Positions 22,481-33,683 of a stretch of DNA of 64,000 bases are shown piece by piece. The stretch lies in assembly GCA_018398585.1 (NCBI GenBank), contig JAGTTD010000011.1, positions 20,079,346-20,143,345 of the forward strand. The letters run 5' to 3'. The position numbers were made by a program, and so were the translations under genes. Source of the stretch: Simmondsia chinensis. Its lineage: Eukaryota; Streptophyta; Magnoliopsida; Caryophyllales; Simmondsiaceae. Each line of letters opens with the position of its first letter. Within the stretch, counting starts at the first letter, position 1. A model generated the notes under the pieces. The model worked only from the letters and a program-made list of their open reading frames with translations. It had not been told where the DNA came from and did no database searches.

Positions 22481-23720
22481 ATCCACCACAACATTATATG
22501 TTCCCTTTTTGTCCTAGATTTCTAAATCGAATTCTTGAAGCAACAATCAGTCTTGGTTTTGCATCCTATCTTGCAAAAAGGTATTTAAGACTAGAGTAAT
22601 CAATATAAACAATTACCTTAGAATTTAGCAAATAAGAACAAAATTTTTCAAATGCAAAAACAACAGCTAGTAATTCCTTTTTGATGGTAGCATAGTTAAC
22701 TTGTGCTTTCATTAAAGTCTTACTAGCATAGTAAATTACATGAAAAATTTTGTTCCTTCTTTGCCCTAGCACAGCCCCTACTGCATAGTCACTAGCATCG
22801 TACATAAGTTCAAAATGAAAGATCCAATAGAGTGCTATGATTATTGGTGCTGCTACTAGTTTTTTCTTCAAAGTTTCAAAAGCATGCATACAATCACTAT
22901 CAAAGTTAAAAGGGGCATCATTCATCAACATTCTAGAGAGGCTTAATAATCTTAGAGAAATCCTTAATAAACCTCCTATAGAAGCATGTATGACCCAAGA
23001 AACTTCAAATGCCCTTAACATTAGTAGGGGGCGATAATCGCTCTACCACTTCAGTTTTTGCTCTATCAACCTCAATTCCCTTTTTCGAAATCATATGCCC
23101 TAACACAATTCCTTCCTGTACCATGAAATGAAATTTCTCCCAATTCAAAACAAGATTAGTGTCAGTGCATCTTTGTAAAACTATAGAAAGGTTAGCTAAA
23201 CAATCATCAAATGAGGTACCAAAGATTGAAAAATCATCCAAAAATGCCTCTATGAACTTTTCCACCATGTCATTAAAGATTTCCATCATACACTGTTGAA
23301 ATGTGGTAGGAGCATTGCATAATCTAAAAAGCATTCTCCTATAGGCAAAGGTACCATATGGACAACTAAAAGTGGTCTTTTCCTGATCTTCCAGTTTTGG
23401 TTGTATCCTGAATAACCATCAAGGAAACAATAATACGAATGGCCAGCAAATTTTTCTAACATTTGATCAATGAATAGTAAGAAAAAATGGTCTTTTCAAG
23501 TGGCATCACTCAGTTTTCTATAATATATACATACCCTCTACCCTGTGACGGTCCTAGTAGGGATTAGCTCATTATTCTCATTTTCTACTACGGTTACCCC
23601 CCTTCTTTGGAACTACTTGCACTAGACTTACCCAAGGGCTATCAAATATGGGATAAATGATCTCAGCATCTAATAACTTGACATCTTCTTTCCTTACCAC
23701 CTACTTCATAGCAAGGTTTA
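22481..23720 (-). pseudogene. reverse transcriptase and RNase H remnant of the 16.9 kb element
   Basis: RT from about 23710 to 22990, with LFRLCNAPTTFQQCMM and the catalytic FLDDFSIFG (about 23230-23260), then VQEGIVLGHMISKKGIEVDRAK. RNase H from about 22980 to 22500, with MYDASDYAVGAVLGQRRNK, YASKTLMKAQVNYATIKKE, LLAVVFAFEKF and VDHLSRLEPE. Close to the homologue at 7531-9433. Interrupted by stops near 22560 and 23000 and by a damaged N-terminal RT around 23340-23640. Confidence 0.88.
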
Positions 23721-24259
23721 ATCAATGTTGTGGCGGCATGGTAGGCTTGAAGCTATCTTCCATGAGAAACTTATGCATGCACTAGGAAGGGTTGATTCCT
23801 TGATGTCTGAAAGGGTCTATCCGATGGCTAATTTATGCTCCCTTAGAACTCTAAGCAACCTTTCCTATTCGACATTACTCAAAGAAGCATTAACAGTAAT
23901 AGGATATGTATTGGAATTACCACAATAAGCATACTTGAGATGAGGTGGAAATGGCTTAAGCTCGAGATTTGGAGGCTCATTTTCTCTTATTCTTTGTTGT
24001 GTTTCCACTTCTTGTATGTCCTCCCTCTTGCTTCATGGTGTGAGTCGAAAGGTTCGCAATCCTCTAGGTATTGGGCACATTCTCTTATTAATTCTTTCTT
24101 AGTGTCTAAGGTCCCCGACTTTGTTAGACACACTTCAAGTGGTCACCTAGGGAATGTGTCCCTGAACTTCTCAGCTACCAAACTGTCTATAGTATCAACC
24201 TCAAAACAAGAATTCATGTTAGTGGAAAATTTCATAACATGAAAAACGTTAAAGGTTAC

Positions 24260-24689
24260 CTATTCATCTTGCACTCTTAAAATGAGTTTCTCTGATTGTA
24301 CATCTATTAGAGTCCTTCCTATAACAAGGAAGGGTCGTCCAAGAAAAAGAGGTATCTCTCGATCCTCGTCCATGTCAAGTACTATGAAATTAGCCGAGAA
24401 GATGAATTTGTCATCCTTCACTAAGACATCTTCAACCACACCTCTTGGATACTTGATAGATCTGTCCGTAAGTTGGAGAGATACTATAGTTGGTTTCACC
24501 TCTCCTAAGCCAAGCTTCCTGAACACAAAGAGAGGCATTAAATTAATACTTGCACCTAAATCGCATGAAACTTTATCAAAAGTAATGGTGCCAATGGTGC
24601 AAGATATAGTGAAACTCCCTGGATCTTTTAGCTTGGGAGGTAACTCCTTTTGGAGTGTGGCACTGCATTCTTCAGTTAGTGCCACTGTT
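24260..24689 (-). pseudogene. aspartic protease of the 16.9 kb element
   Basis: A 141-residue open stretch that remains uninterrupted: CDLGASINLMPLFVFRKLGL, VSLQLTDRSIKYPRGVVEDV, NFIVLDMDEDREIPLFLGRP and LIDVQSEKLILRV. This is the typical Athila-clade retropepsin with DLGA at its active site. It is separated from gag by a frameshift near 24690. About 23730-24250 below it is the RT linker, which is too decayed to read in one frame. Confidence 0.85.
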
Positions 24690-26261
24690 TTCTCCCAACT
24701 TCCTTTTGTTAGATAAGATTTCCTTCATAAATTTTGCATATTTAGGCATCTGCTCTAACATATCACCAAAAGGGACTTTAATACGTAATATTTTGAAAAC
24801 TTCTACAAATTTAGCAAATTGTTCCTCTACTTTGGTCTTTTTTAATCGTTGAGGGAACGGGACCTTCGGTTTGTAGGGCTGAGGTTCAACCCATTTTGGT
24901 TCATCTTTGCTTTGGATTTTTGTCCCTTCCCCATTTTTCGTTTCATGGTTCATGTCTGTGGACAGGTCGATTAGGGGTTGTTCATTTTGTACGGTCTTGG
25001 TTACTTAAGTTAATTCATTTAGAGTTTTCCCACTTCTTAATTCAATTGCTTGGGCATGCTCTCGTGAATTAGTGATTGTGTTACTAGGTAAGGAACCATG
25101 AGACCTTTTAGAAAGTTGTTTTGAAATTTGTCCGACTTGGGTCTCTAGGTTTCTAATCGAAGCTTCTTGATTTCAAAGATTTGTTCGTGTTTCTTGCACG
25201 AAACTTTGGTTTCTTGCATAACTTATTGAACAATTCTTCGAGATCTATCTTCTTTCCTGGTCGTGGATGAATGGGCTGCTTTCGAATCCCTGGGTTACTC
25301 CATGAAAAATTTGGGTGGTTTCTCCATCCAGGATTGTAAGTGTTGGAATAGGAATTGTGATGTGATTTTTGAAATTTCGAAACAAAATTGGCCTGCTCGT
25401 GATTTAAAGAGGCTGTGGCAAAGGGGTTTCTTGTCTGACAATCTATGCTTGCATGATTTCCTGCACAAAATTCGCATGTTAGATAGGAGATTGTATGGCA
25501 TTAACACCTATGTTACCTACTTGTTTTTGAATCATTGAAATTTGAGTGGGCAATGTGGTTAATGCATCTACTTCGTGACGTTTCCTTTGCATTGTTCGAT
25601 TAGCTATTCTCACGTAGTTGTTGCTAGCCATTACCTCTAGCAACTCCTATGCTTCATCTGGTGTCTTGTTGTTCAGGGCACCTCTAGCAGCCACGTCCAC
25701 CATTGTTTAGGTGTTAGGTGCCAAACCATTGTAAAACGTATGGACTTGCATCTAAACTGGTGAACCATGGTGTGGGCACCTTCTTAAAAGCTCTTTATAT
25801 CACTCCCATGCATCATACCATGATTCCATATCATATTGTGTAAAAGAGGTAATGTCATTCCTCATTTTGACTGATTTGGCTGGTGAAAAATATTTAGCAA
25901 GAAATTTTTGTTCCAAATCATTCCATGTGGTGTTGTTACCTAGTGGCAATGTTACTAATCATGCCTTGGCCTTGTCTCTTAATAAGAACAAGAACAGTCT
26001 CGAGCGAACAGCATCATCACTGACACCATTATGCTTGAATGTGTCACATATATCTAAGAAGTTAGTGAAATGCAAATTCAGGTCCTCACTAGGTAGATCG
26101 CTGAACTAAACAGCCTGCCGAATCATTTGTATTATCGCGGGTTTTATTTCAAAATTGTTTGCTCGTATGGGTGGACGTTGGATGCTAGAAGTGCATCCTC
26201 CAATAGTTGGGACAGCGTAATCTTTTAAAGCTCTTTTATTATCATAATTTTCATTAGGCAT
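24690..26261 (-). pseudogene. gag of the 16.9 kb element
   Basis: The start is chosen at the ATG on 26259-26261 (MPNENYDNKRALKDYA), about 600 bases after the primer-binding site. Gag domain: F-stop-FSDLPSEDLNLHFTNFLDIC (Q-to-stop change), DDAVRSRLFLFLLRDKAKA, TTWNDLEQKFLAKYFSPAKS, SWYDAWERYKELLRRCPHHG (about 25740-26110). Then a Lys/Glu-rich tail with NQEASIRNLETQVGQISKQL (about 25090-25150) and KPKVPFPQRLKK (about 24860). At least five stops. Similar in plan to the gag at 9434-11719. Confidence 0.88.
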
Positions 26262-26870
26262 GTTCATTTGGTTTTCCTAATTTGTCGAAGTGTTATTTCG
26301 ATTTTAGGATCCAAAGGGATTATTTCGTTTTCGTTTTGATTTTGCATACAAATTATGAAACACAAACCTTACAAGTAAAAAGAAAGATAACAATAATGAA
26401 AAAGAATATAATACAAATCTTAACTAAACCAAACTTTAAAGGTGTTAAAAAGTTAAAAGAAAGGTAAAACTAATAAAAAAACTTAGAATACAACAGTCTA
26501 ATACAAAAACCTAACAAAAACCAAGTTTTAACAAAAACCAAAGAAAGATAACACTAATGGTTAAAAAAATGTAAAAATAATAATCTTAACTTTCAAAATC
26601 TTTCAAAGTGAACTTATAAATGAAAGAAAGATAAAAATAAAGAAAGAAAACAACAAAATAACACAAACTTAAAAACACTTAACCAAAACAAACTTTTAGG
26701 CGGTGCTATACAAAAATAAAAATAACTTTACAAATAAAAGCAAGTAAATGAAATAAATGAAAGAAAATAAACTTCTTTTTCAAACTAAAGCAAAATGTAC
26801 AAGTTTTAACAAAAAAATTTAGAACTAGTACCAAAACTAGTTGATATCGATATCACTTAAATAAGAACAA
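26262..26870 (-). other. 5' leader of the 16.9 kb element
   Basis: A-rich on the plus strand and free of genes. It joins the primer-binding site to gag. Similar A-rich leaders occur in the other two Athila-like elements here. Confidence 0.7.
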
Positions 26871-26888
26871 TCCCTGGCAACGGCGCCA
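26871..26888 (-). other. Primer-binding site, tRNA-Asp
   Basis: Minus-strand TGGCGCCGTTGCCAGGGA, one mismatch to the complement of the tRNA-Asp 3' end, six bases from the LTR. Confidence 0.9.
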
Positions 26889-26894
26889 AAAACT

Positions 26895-28452
26895 TGATGC
26901 CTACTTGGTGTTTGCTTATCAAGTACGCTAAGTTGTATTTAGAGTGAGTACAGTATTGTTCCACGAGGATTGATTATCGAGTAAGTACCCAAATTAGGAG
27001 CTTTAGCACTATTTAAAAGACCCAAAATTGAGGTTTCTGATATGTAACAAATAAAATGAAAAGGACTAAACTAGGTTACTGATATTTTTTGAAAGTTTTC
27101 TGATTTAAATTAGTCCAAGGCATCCGATTTCACCTAGTTGCATCAATACGCCTTTCTATTCTCGGTATTCAAGTTGTTATTATGTGCTGAGAGTCGAAAA
27201 CTCTAATTTACCAAATATTCTCTCTCGAGAAACACTTAGCATACCCTTTTATATATTAACTCACCAATCTCTTGCATAAATTTAAATAAGATAAAAGTTT
27301 TGAAGATCCATGGTTTTCACTTAAGGCCACACAAATCGCGTTAATCTATCTCTATCATTCGCAATTTGTGGTGTTTTTCATTATAGGCTTTGAATGGTGA
27401 TTAAGCATTCAAAACTCATGAAGAACAATGATAAACACTCAAACAGCGCAATAAACAAACTTTGAATACGTTGAATTAGAAAAGAGCGTATATTAAAACT
27501 TAGGCTACATGGTAGCCTTGGAAAGACAGAATTAGTTCATGGTGGATATAATATCAAGCAAAACTAAAATAAGATCCATGAACTTAAAGAATAAAAGGAT
27601 AGAAAGAACTTAAAAATACAATATTACAAACCAAACTTCTTCTTCCTTCCTTCTTCTGTATCTTGGTTTTCTTCCCTTTCTCTCTACTTTATTTTTTATT
27701 TTTGCTGATGGAATTAATGAAAAACACTTCCTAAACCTCCCTATTTATAGTATATAAGGTTAGAATTACTTAAAATAAAAAAAATTGCAAGCTTAAAGCT
27801 CATTGCACCACCTTGCCGCCATTACCGCCCAGTTTTGACAACTTGCATCTTTTGCTGATTTCTTCAGATTTTTGCTGCTTTGCACCACCTAGAATTAGGC
27901 TTGATATCACCATGAACATGTTATTGAAGTATACAAAGCATCCTTGCATTGGATTTTTTGCTGCCCAAATTTGCAAGTTGAAATGAATTGTTCAAGCTTG
28001 TTGTTCATCCTTTACAACTTGCTGCTCTTGCTTTTTTTTTTTTTTTCCTTTTTTTCAGTTTTTTCTGCCCAAAACTCAACCTTGACATTGGATTGAACAT
28101 GTTAATATGTTTTTTAATCCATCCTTGCTCTTGATTTGTGCATTTTGCCACCCATTTTTGCTTGTTGAAATGAATTGTGCATGAAGTTGTTGTGTTCTTG
28201 CCTTAGCCATGTAAAATGCTATGTTTTGCCCCTTTTTTGCTTTTATTTTTATTTTTATGTAGCTTGCATTCACTTGTTGATGTTGATGATAAATCCTAGC
28301 AAGATTTAGCACAAAATGAGAGTTTTTGTAAGAAAATAGCAATAGAAGCGAAAAAAAGCAAAAGCGAGCAATAGCGATGCAAATATGATGTATAATGGTT
28401 CGAAAACGAACTAAAGTGATATGAATAATTATATGCTAAGTTGGACTTATCA
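26895..28452 (-). repeat. 5' LTR of the 16.9 kb Athila-like element
   Basis: 1558 bp, uninterrupted. On the minus strand it begins TGATAAGTCCAAC and ends GTAGGCATCA. The flank CCAAG at 28453-28457 matches the other side of the element. Confidence 0.95.
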
Positions 28453-28457
28453 CCAAG

Positions 28458-28608
28458 GGTGTTAAGAATGTTTCAGGAGGTAGTCCTAGTAATGTCATAG
28501 GAACACCCCCACATCGTAAAAGTCGGTTTTCTTGTTCTCATTGAAAGAGTCAAGGTCATATGAATGATCAGTGCTATGAGTTGGTGGGCTACACACCGGG
28601 ATGGAAGA
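28458..28608 (+). pseudogene. copia gag, zinc-knuckle part
   Basis: In one frame: GTPPHRKSRFSCSH, a stop in place of the second Cys (TGA, one base from TGC), then KSQGHMNDQCYELVGYTPGW. With that Cys restored in thought, the spacing is CX2CX4HX4C followed by the diagnostic ELVGYPPGWK-type tail of many plant copia gags. It is split from its N-terminal half by the element at 16874 and cut after GW by the element at 28609. Confidence 0.85.
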
Positions 28609-28880
28609 TGACGTAGAAAGAAAATGTGAAACCGATTCGAACACGTTGAAAATGATAGATAAACTCAAAATCCACCAAAGAAGAGAGAAACTAGGGTTTG
28701 TGTTTCATAAAATTGGAGAATTTTTCGAAATAATAACAATAGAGAGTATTTATAAACAAACTAGAAACCCTAAAATATAAAATTATAAAATTACCTAAAA
28801 ATAAAATCCAAAATTATGAAAATACCCCAAAATATGAAATTACAACAATACTTGTTTGGGTTTCTAGCAGTCCAATTGCT
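28609..28880 (-). repeat. 3' LTR of small gypsy element, start deleted
   Basis: Matches 30547-30820 closely (AACTAGGGTTTGT..., ...CTAGCAGTCCAATTG). The last 30-40 bases present in the partner are absent, replaced by internal sequence. Confidence 0.85.
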
Positions 28881-28913
28881 CCACTTGAAATGAACTCGAC
28901 CCCAAGCTAATTT

Positions 28914-29520
28914 CTAGGTGAGCGGTGTCTCAAAAGGGTGATAGTCATATAGGTTTGCCATGTTGATATTTCTAGATATTTTCAAGCTCTCCAGTATCTC
29001 CACCACGTAGCCATTGTCACTCATCCTCTTTGGATGCTTGTGTGAACCATACTTCCTCAGTTTGAATTTTTTGTATATACCCACAATAAATCTTTTTTTA
29101 TGCCGAACTGCCATTACTGTATTACCTTCACAAAAGAACTTTTCCCGTCGATGCTTGTCAGCTGCGGCTTTGTGCTTAACATTGTTCTTTTCCACCTTAT
29201 GACAAACATCGGCCTGTACAACTTGGACTTTTTGTGAGTCTAAGGTCCTTCTCAAATTCAGACTTAAAAATTGTGATGGACAAAAGTGAAGCCCCTCCAC
29301 TTTTGACGTGTCTAACTCCTTCACTTTTGGTACCATAGCATTCTTATGAGCTCCCCAATTAAATACGTACAAATTATCCCTATTTGGCAGCTCTCTCTCC
29401 CCAACAACTACCATTGGACTCGAATGGCGATTTTCATCGCTATCCATGAGATCATCAGCACCTTCATCTCCTTCTAATAACTGAGAATCTTTATATTTTG
29501 TTCCATCTGTCTATAGAGGA
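28914..29520 (-). pseudogene. gypsy linker plus integrase C-terminus
   Basis: The C-terminal half (about 29260-28914) reads KHKAAADKHRREKFFCEGN, YKKFKLRKYGSHK, MSDNGYVVEI and NLYDYHPFE, the typical gypsy integrase tail (ADKHRR, GDxVMV, KYGPFKV, YEYHP). The upstream part (about 29440-29320, YVFNWGAHKNAMVPKV) resembles the protease-to-RT linker. The deletion that removed RT and integrase therefore lies inside this open stretch, near 29300. Confidence 0.75.
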
Positions 29521-29546
29521 ATATAGTTCATTGATTTGTCGAGCGA

Positions 29547-30421
29547 CTATACTACATAGATCAGTTGTTCTTTTGGAGCAGGTGGTGAATTTTCTTGGGT
29601 AGGAGACCTAGATCTTTTTTGAGAAGATTCTTGTGCCAATTTTATTGAAGATTCGACTCTTTTGTTGCTGTCCTTCAATTCAGCCTTCAATGTCAACGCT
29701 TCATCCGTAGTACACAATACTTGCAATCCAATTTCGTCTTGAATTGACGATTTCAACCCATCAATATACGGAGGGATGTATTGGACCTCAATTTTAGATA
29801 TGTTATTTCTCTCTATAAGTCTCAAAAATTCAACATTATAATTTACTATGGAGTTGTTACCTTGCTCACAGTTTTTATTCATCTAGAATAGATGTTGTTT
29901 ATAATCTGGTAAGAGAAATCTTCCCATAAAACACTTCCTCATCTTCCTCCAACTTTTGATTTTATATTTTCCCTTCCTCTCATGATTTTGTTGCACTTGG
30001 TCCCACCAAATTGAAGCACCATGCTTCAATTTATAAGCCACCAATTTAACTTTTTGATGTTCAGGCACATCCATCATATTAAAGAAGCATTCGACCTCCG
30101 AAAGCCAATTTTAAAAAAATTCAATATTTAAGTTATCATTGAAGGTAGGTAACTCAGCTTTAATGTGATAACCACCTTTGTCCCAATTATTACAAAGGGA
30201 TGGGTTTCTCCTTCTACACCTAACACCTTCAAAAGCTTTATTTGAATCAAAGGAGTCAGTATCACCAAGGTTTCGTCGATTAGGAGCATGACAAACATTA
30301 GGGTGTAGGTTTGGACGGCCTTAGGCAGCTCCCTCAGCATGAACATCACCTGCAGGTTGGAAGGGTTAGGTTTGTTGTTAACGCTGAGGGCGCAATGCAA
30401 CAACTCTTGAAGATCTGCCAT
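29547..30421 (-). pseudogene. gag of small gypsy element
   Basis: A start at the minus-strand ATG on 30419-30421 (MADLQELLHCALSVNNKPNP) is plausible, 113 bases beyond the primer-binding site. The gag domain at about 30080-29700 shows MMDVPEHQKVKLVAYKLKHG, ASIWWDQVQQ, KMRKCFMGRFLLPDYKQHLF, a stop, then QGNNSIVNYNVEFLRLIERN and YIDGLKSSIQDEIGLQ. The spacer ends in a Ser/Pro-rich stretch. It has one stop and at least one frameshift. It would have formed particles; without pol the element could move only with help. Confidence 0.85.
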
Positions 30422-30533
30422 CTCACGCCTCTATTCCTTAATGCTTACCCATAGAGCAGCCTAACCACAACCAATGTGAATAGGGTTTGCTTCATTGCCA
30501 AATTGATTGGCCATCACACTAGATGAATTCCTA

Positions 30534-30544
30534 CTCTGATACCA
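30534..30544 (-). other. Primer-binding site, initiator tRNA-Met
   Basis: Minus-strand TGGTATCAGAG, 11 matching positions, two bases from the LTR. Confidence 0.85.
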
Positions 30545-30546
30545 AT

Positions 30547-30852
30547 TGATGTGGAGCAGAAACGTAAAACCAATTCGAACACATCAAAAACAAAAGATAA
30601 ACTCGGAATCCACCAAAGAAGAGAAAAACTAGGGTTTGTATTTAATAAATTGGAGAACTCCTTAAACTAATAACAATAAACAGTATTCATAGGCAAATTA
30701 GAAACCCTAAAATGCGAATGTTACAAAAATACCCTAAAAATAAAGTACGAAGTTATAAAAATACCCCTAAAATACAAAATTACAAAAATACCCATTTGGG
30801 TTTCTAGAAGTCCAATTGTTCTATAAACTCTTCGACTACTTGTCCTACATCA
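30547..30852 (-). repeat. 5' LTR of small gypsy element
   Basis: 306 bp. Minus-strand TGATGTAGGACA at the start and ...CTCCACATCA at the end form inverted termini. The flanking GAAGA confirms the end. Confidence 0.9.
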
Positions 30853-30857
30853 GAAGA

Positions 30858-31460
30858 TGCGGCAGTCCCGACTAGGGAAAAAATAGCACGAGGGCTGCTG
30901 CTTCAATAGAAACCGAACAGGGACAACAGGCCGACATTCCTGTCGTTGGCTTGTCGGCATTGCGGTATCGACAATCATGTCTTTGCTTGGACCGAAAGTT
31001 GGATCCCCAAGTGCACATTTGATAAATCAAGTTTTAATTAACCATAAATATTTTATTATTTAGATCCTATTAATTTAGCGTTACATTGTTTGGACATTGC
31101 TCATGTGAATACCGATGTAAGGCTGGATAAGTTGCCAAATGGGGCTAGGCTTTAAGTTTTTCATGTAGGTAGTGCTGCCCCTGCAAATGGTGTCGTTCTT
31201 AATGGTGTACTTGGAATACAAATTTTCGTTGTATTTTGTTATCCAAATGAGTATATTGGCCCGTGAAGGAAATCGTGCATTAGCATTTTTTTTCCTGACA
31301 TTCATGTGATACAGGACCTACACTCGAGGAGGCTGATTTAAGTGAGTAGGCAACAAGATGGGCTATACATTAACGAGCCTCAAACATCGAGATGATTGGC
31401 ATTCATGGTGAAGGAGGAGAAAAAGTCAGTTCTTCTACGTTACTTGAGAGATCAATCTTG
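30858..31460 (+). pseudogene. copia protease to pre-integrase fragment
   Basis: Plus-strand pieces: LPNGARL-stop-VFHVGS (about 31128-31175), VVLNGVLGIQIFVVF (31190-31240), VIQDLHSRRLI-stop-VSRQQDGLYI (31300-31370). These match the copia protease tail and GAG-pre-integrase region (LxDG, HVGS, VLHVP, DLxTRRLIGxGxQxxGLY). Stops and frameshifts abound. It continues the gag interrupted at 28608. Confidence 0.7.
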
Positions 31461-31469
31461 CGAAAATAT

Positions 31470-32245
31470 GTGTTAGATATCTTGAGTGAGATTGGGTTAC
31501 TTGGGGCCAAGTTTTCTTTAACCATGATAATCCAAAATCATCATAGCAGATACAATGGGAGAACCAGTTAAAAGATCCGGGCAGATAAGTTGGACAATAA
31601 TTATACTTAACCATAACTTGGCCTGATATAAGTTATGCAATTCATATTCTGAGTCAGTTCATGCATGATCCTCGAGAACCCCGTTATGATATTATTACAT
31701 GAGTATGAGGTACCTAAAAGGTACTCCAGACAAGGGATTTTACTTCCTCGTGACTATGATTTGAATTTATGGGCCTATTGTGATACATATTGGGCTGGTT
31801 ATCCCACTACTAGACGACCTACCATAGGTTTTATCACTTTTCTTGGGAAATAGCCAATTTCTAGAGTTCTAAGAAACAGTCAATTGTATCTTATTCTTCT
31901 GCTGAAGCTGAATACCATGTGATGGCCATTGTAACTAGTGAGCGAGTTTGGTTTTTTCGTATACTACAAGATTTAATGGTTCCCATTAACCAACCAACCT
32001 CACTGTTTTGTAATAATAAAGCAGCTCTTCATATTGCAACTAATCCTATGTTTCATGAATGTATGGAACATATTGAAACTGATTGTCATTTCTTGCATGA
32101 ACATCTTCTTGCCAAGGAGATCGTAACCTCTTTTGTTCAGAGCACTAGAGAGTTGGTTGATCTCTTTGCCAAAGCACTTGGATATCCAACATTTTCTTTA
32201 CTCCTTAGCAAATTGGGCATTGTTAATTTATATGCTCCATCTTGA
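31470..32245 (+). pseudogene. copia RT tail and RNase H
   Basis: Segments in order: GEPVKRSGQ (about 31560), YKLCNSYSESVHA (RT tail), YLKGTP (about 31715), then LPRDYDLNLWAYCDTYWAG (31740-31800), RRPTIGFITFLGK, SSAEAEYH-like FFC..S, an open stretch from 31919 (MVPINQPTSLFCNNKAALHI, MFHECMEHIETDCHFLHEHL, STRELVDLFAKALG) and the end FSLLLSKLGIVNLYAPS. This is an almost complete copia RNase H with a few frameshifts. The H-[IV]E-[ILV]DCHF motif is intact. The RT palm is missing. Confidence 0.88.
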
Positions 32246-32249
32246 GGGG

Positions 32250-32581
32250 TGTTAAAATGTATTTTTTATTTTATGTGAATTATTAATTATTGTATTTAGT
32301 AATTAGGTGTAAATTGTCTTGAATTTATGCAATTAGTAGCTAGTCTTCAATATAGTATTCATTATGTACATCAACGAGACATTTTATTTCTTGCAACCGC
32401 CCCCCCTTTTGCTCCTTTACTTATGTATTTGTTTAAGCATTAGTCTTTTGGTTTTCTTCAGTATTAGTATAAATATGTAATATTTTCACGGACGAAGGCA
32501 TCCAATTTTCATTCCTTCTCTTGTGTTCTTGTTTCTAATTATATTATTTAAATTTTATTTATGTTATAACTAAATTTTACA
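32250..32581 (+). repeat. 3' LTR of the split copia element
   Basis: Starts TGTTAAAATG right after the purine-rich CTTGAGGGG (32241-32249) that follows the RNase H stop, and ends ...AAATTTTACA. Length 332 bp. The 5' LTR is not in the window, so the end is inferred from the TG...CA rule. Confidence 0.7.
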
Positions 32582-32839
32582 GCATTCGTAAATATGACGT
32601 TTTGTGATATGAAGACAGTGCCCAAGTAGAAGCTTTGAATATTTGTCTTGTGGCCGGGATTTCCCAGAAGAGTGGAAGAACATGCACTTTGCCAAGTTTG
32701 ATGTGAAAATAAAAGATTTCACCCTCACTGCTTTCTCTATATTTCATTTTTTTATATTATAATGTCGCTTTGTTTGTCCTTTTTTGCTGCACGCCTTTAC
32801 GCGGGCTGGCTTAGGCCTCGCTTTTGAGGGTTTGTCTGT
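32582..32839. other. Unassigned sequence before the LINE
   Basis: Lies between the copia 3' LTR and the first recognisable LINE codons. It may be decayed LINE 5' sequence or the old target of the copia element. No frame longer than 60 residues and no recognised motif. Confidence 0.4.
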
Positions 32840-32849
32840 TTTATATCAC

Positions 32850-32971
32850 AGCTTTTGTCTCTAATTTTCTAAAACAATGTGAAACTAAAGCGGCTCAAAG
32901 AATCTTTAAGGCACTGGAACAATAGCAGTTGGGACATTAATATTAAGATAAATTTTATGAGGATGAACTGG
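32850..32971 (+). pseudogene. LINE segment 1: linker after endonuclease
   Basis: VKLKRLKESLRHWNNSSWDI and INFMRMNWM match the plant L1 linker (LKxLKxxLxxWNxxxFG/DI). It breaks at the ATGAT target site and resumes at 36446 with the next residues. Confidence 0.65.
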
Positions 32972-32976
32972 ATGAT

Positions 32977-33424
32977 TGATACAATGGAATCAACAATCAG
33001 AGCAAAGCACCAGAAAAAAGCAGCAATTAGCTGGTGAAGTTTATATCTAGTTTTGGCGGGAAAAGCAGTTGGGGTTCATAAGCGAGACAGCGCGGGAAGA
33101 TCGGGAGCTCGGGCACACGTTGGTCACGTGCTGCAGCAGAGTCAGTTCGGATTTTTAGATATTTCCAGTTATTTTCCAATTAATTGCTCTTTTATGTAAT
33201 TTCTTGCATTTTTCTTTTAATTAGTTTAATTTTACTATAAATAGATAGAGATATAAGGATTAGGGTTTATCAATGAAAAGTTATCTTCTCCCTTCAATTC
33301 TCCCTTCTCTTCTCCCTTTAAACTCTAACTTCCTCCCTCTAATTCTATTTCTTTTCTCCCTTAAAATTCTATTTCTTTGGTTTGGATTGTGATCGGGATT
33401 CTACTGATTTAGAATCCTATATCA
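32977..33424 (+). repeat. 5' LTR of gag-only element
   Basis: TGATACAATGG...CCTATATCA, 448 bp. TATA box at 33236-33243, then a CT-rich leader. Partner at 35987-36440. Confidence 0.95.
33236..33243 (+). promoter_or_regulatory. TATA box of gag-only element
   Basis: TATAAATA, retained as TATGAATA in the 3' LTR. About 190 bases before the LTR end, followed by TCTCCCTTC-rich leader sequence. Confidence 0.55.
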
Positions 33425-33425
33425 T

Positions 33426-33437
33426 TGGTATCAGAGC
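33426..33437 (+). other. Primer-binding site, initiator tRNA-Met
   Basis: TGGTATCAGAGC, perfect, one base after the LTR end. Confidence 0.92.
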
Positions 33438-33683
33438 ATCAATCCTCTTAACTGTGGGATCGAATTTGAGCTCAAAAAGCCAAAAAAACAAAATATATAT
33501 TAACATCATCATCTTCATCACTGTTCATCTCGCTGCTGCCATCATCACCACCATTGTCAACAATCAATCGCCCTCTATTACAACAAAACAGCAAGCAGAG
33601 CCCACCTTTCCACCAACACCATCAGCAACACCGATCATCATCACCGCTGCCGAAGTTCAAGGTCACATCCCAAACCCGCACAC

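Larger units (their letters stand above)
16874..28452 (-). mobile_element. Athila-like Ty3/gypsy element, full-length but decayed
   Basis: 11,579 bp in minus orientation, with a perfect 5-bp target-site duplication CCAAG (16869-16873 and 28453-28457). LTRs start and end TGAT.../...ATCA. The 5' LTR (26895-28452) is 1558 bp and the 3' LTR (16874-19492) is 2619 bp, the excess being an inverted-repeat insertion at 17796-19028. On the minus strand: tRNA-Asp primer-binding site, gag, protease, RT, RNase H, integrase, about 1.8 kb of 3' non-coding sequence, polypurine tract. All frames carry stops. It is inserted in a copia gag, so it is younger than that copia. The element at 36898-46023 belongs to the same LTR family. 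Confidence 0.95.
28609..30852 (-). mobile_element. Small deleted Ty3/gypsy element
   Basis: 2244 bp, minus orientation, with a perfect 5-bp target-site duplication GAAGA (28604-28608 and 30853-30857). Minus-strand order: 5' LTR (306 bp, TGATGTAGGACA...), initiator tRNA-Met primer-binding site, gag, then directly a remnant of the integrase C-terminus, then 3' LTR. Protease, RT, RNase H and most of integrase are deleted, as are the polypurine tract and the first roughly 35-40 bases of the 3' LTR. It is a dead internal-deletion derivative inserted into the copia gag. Confidence 0.9.
16527..32581 (+). mobile_element. Ty1/copia remnant split by two later insertions
   Basis: Five plus-strand pieces line up in copia order: gag N-terminal half (16527-16868), gag zinc knuckle (28458-28608), protease to pre-integrase (30858-31460), RT tail and RNase H (31470-32245), and a 3' LTR (32250-32581). 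The gaps are the Athila-like element at 16874 (TSD CCAAG) and the small gypsy at 28609 (TSD GAAGA). Between 31460 and 31470 the integrase and most of RT are missing. The 5' LTR is missing, and the left end abuts a gypsy RT. It is the oldest layer of this nest. Confidence 0.8.

Noticed and set aside
24282..24852. 144-residue plus-strand open frame
   Set aside because: Opposite strand of the Athila protease, which has strong family motifs.
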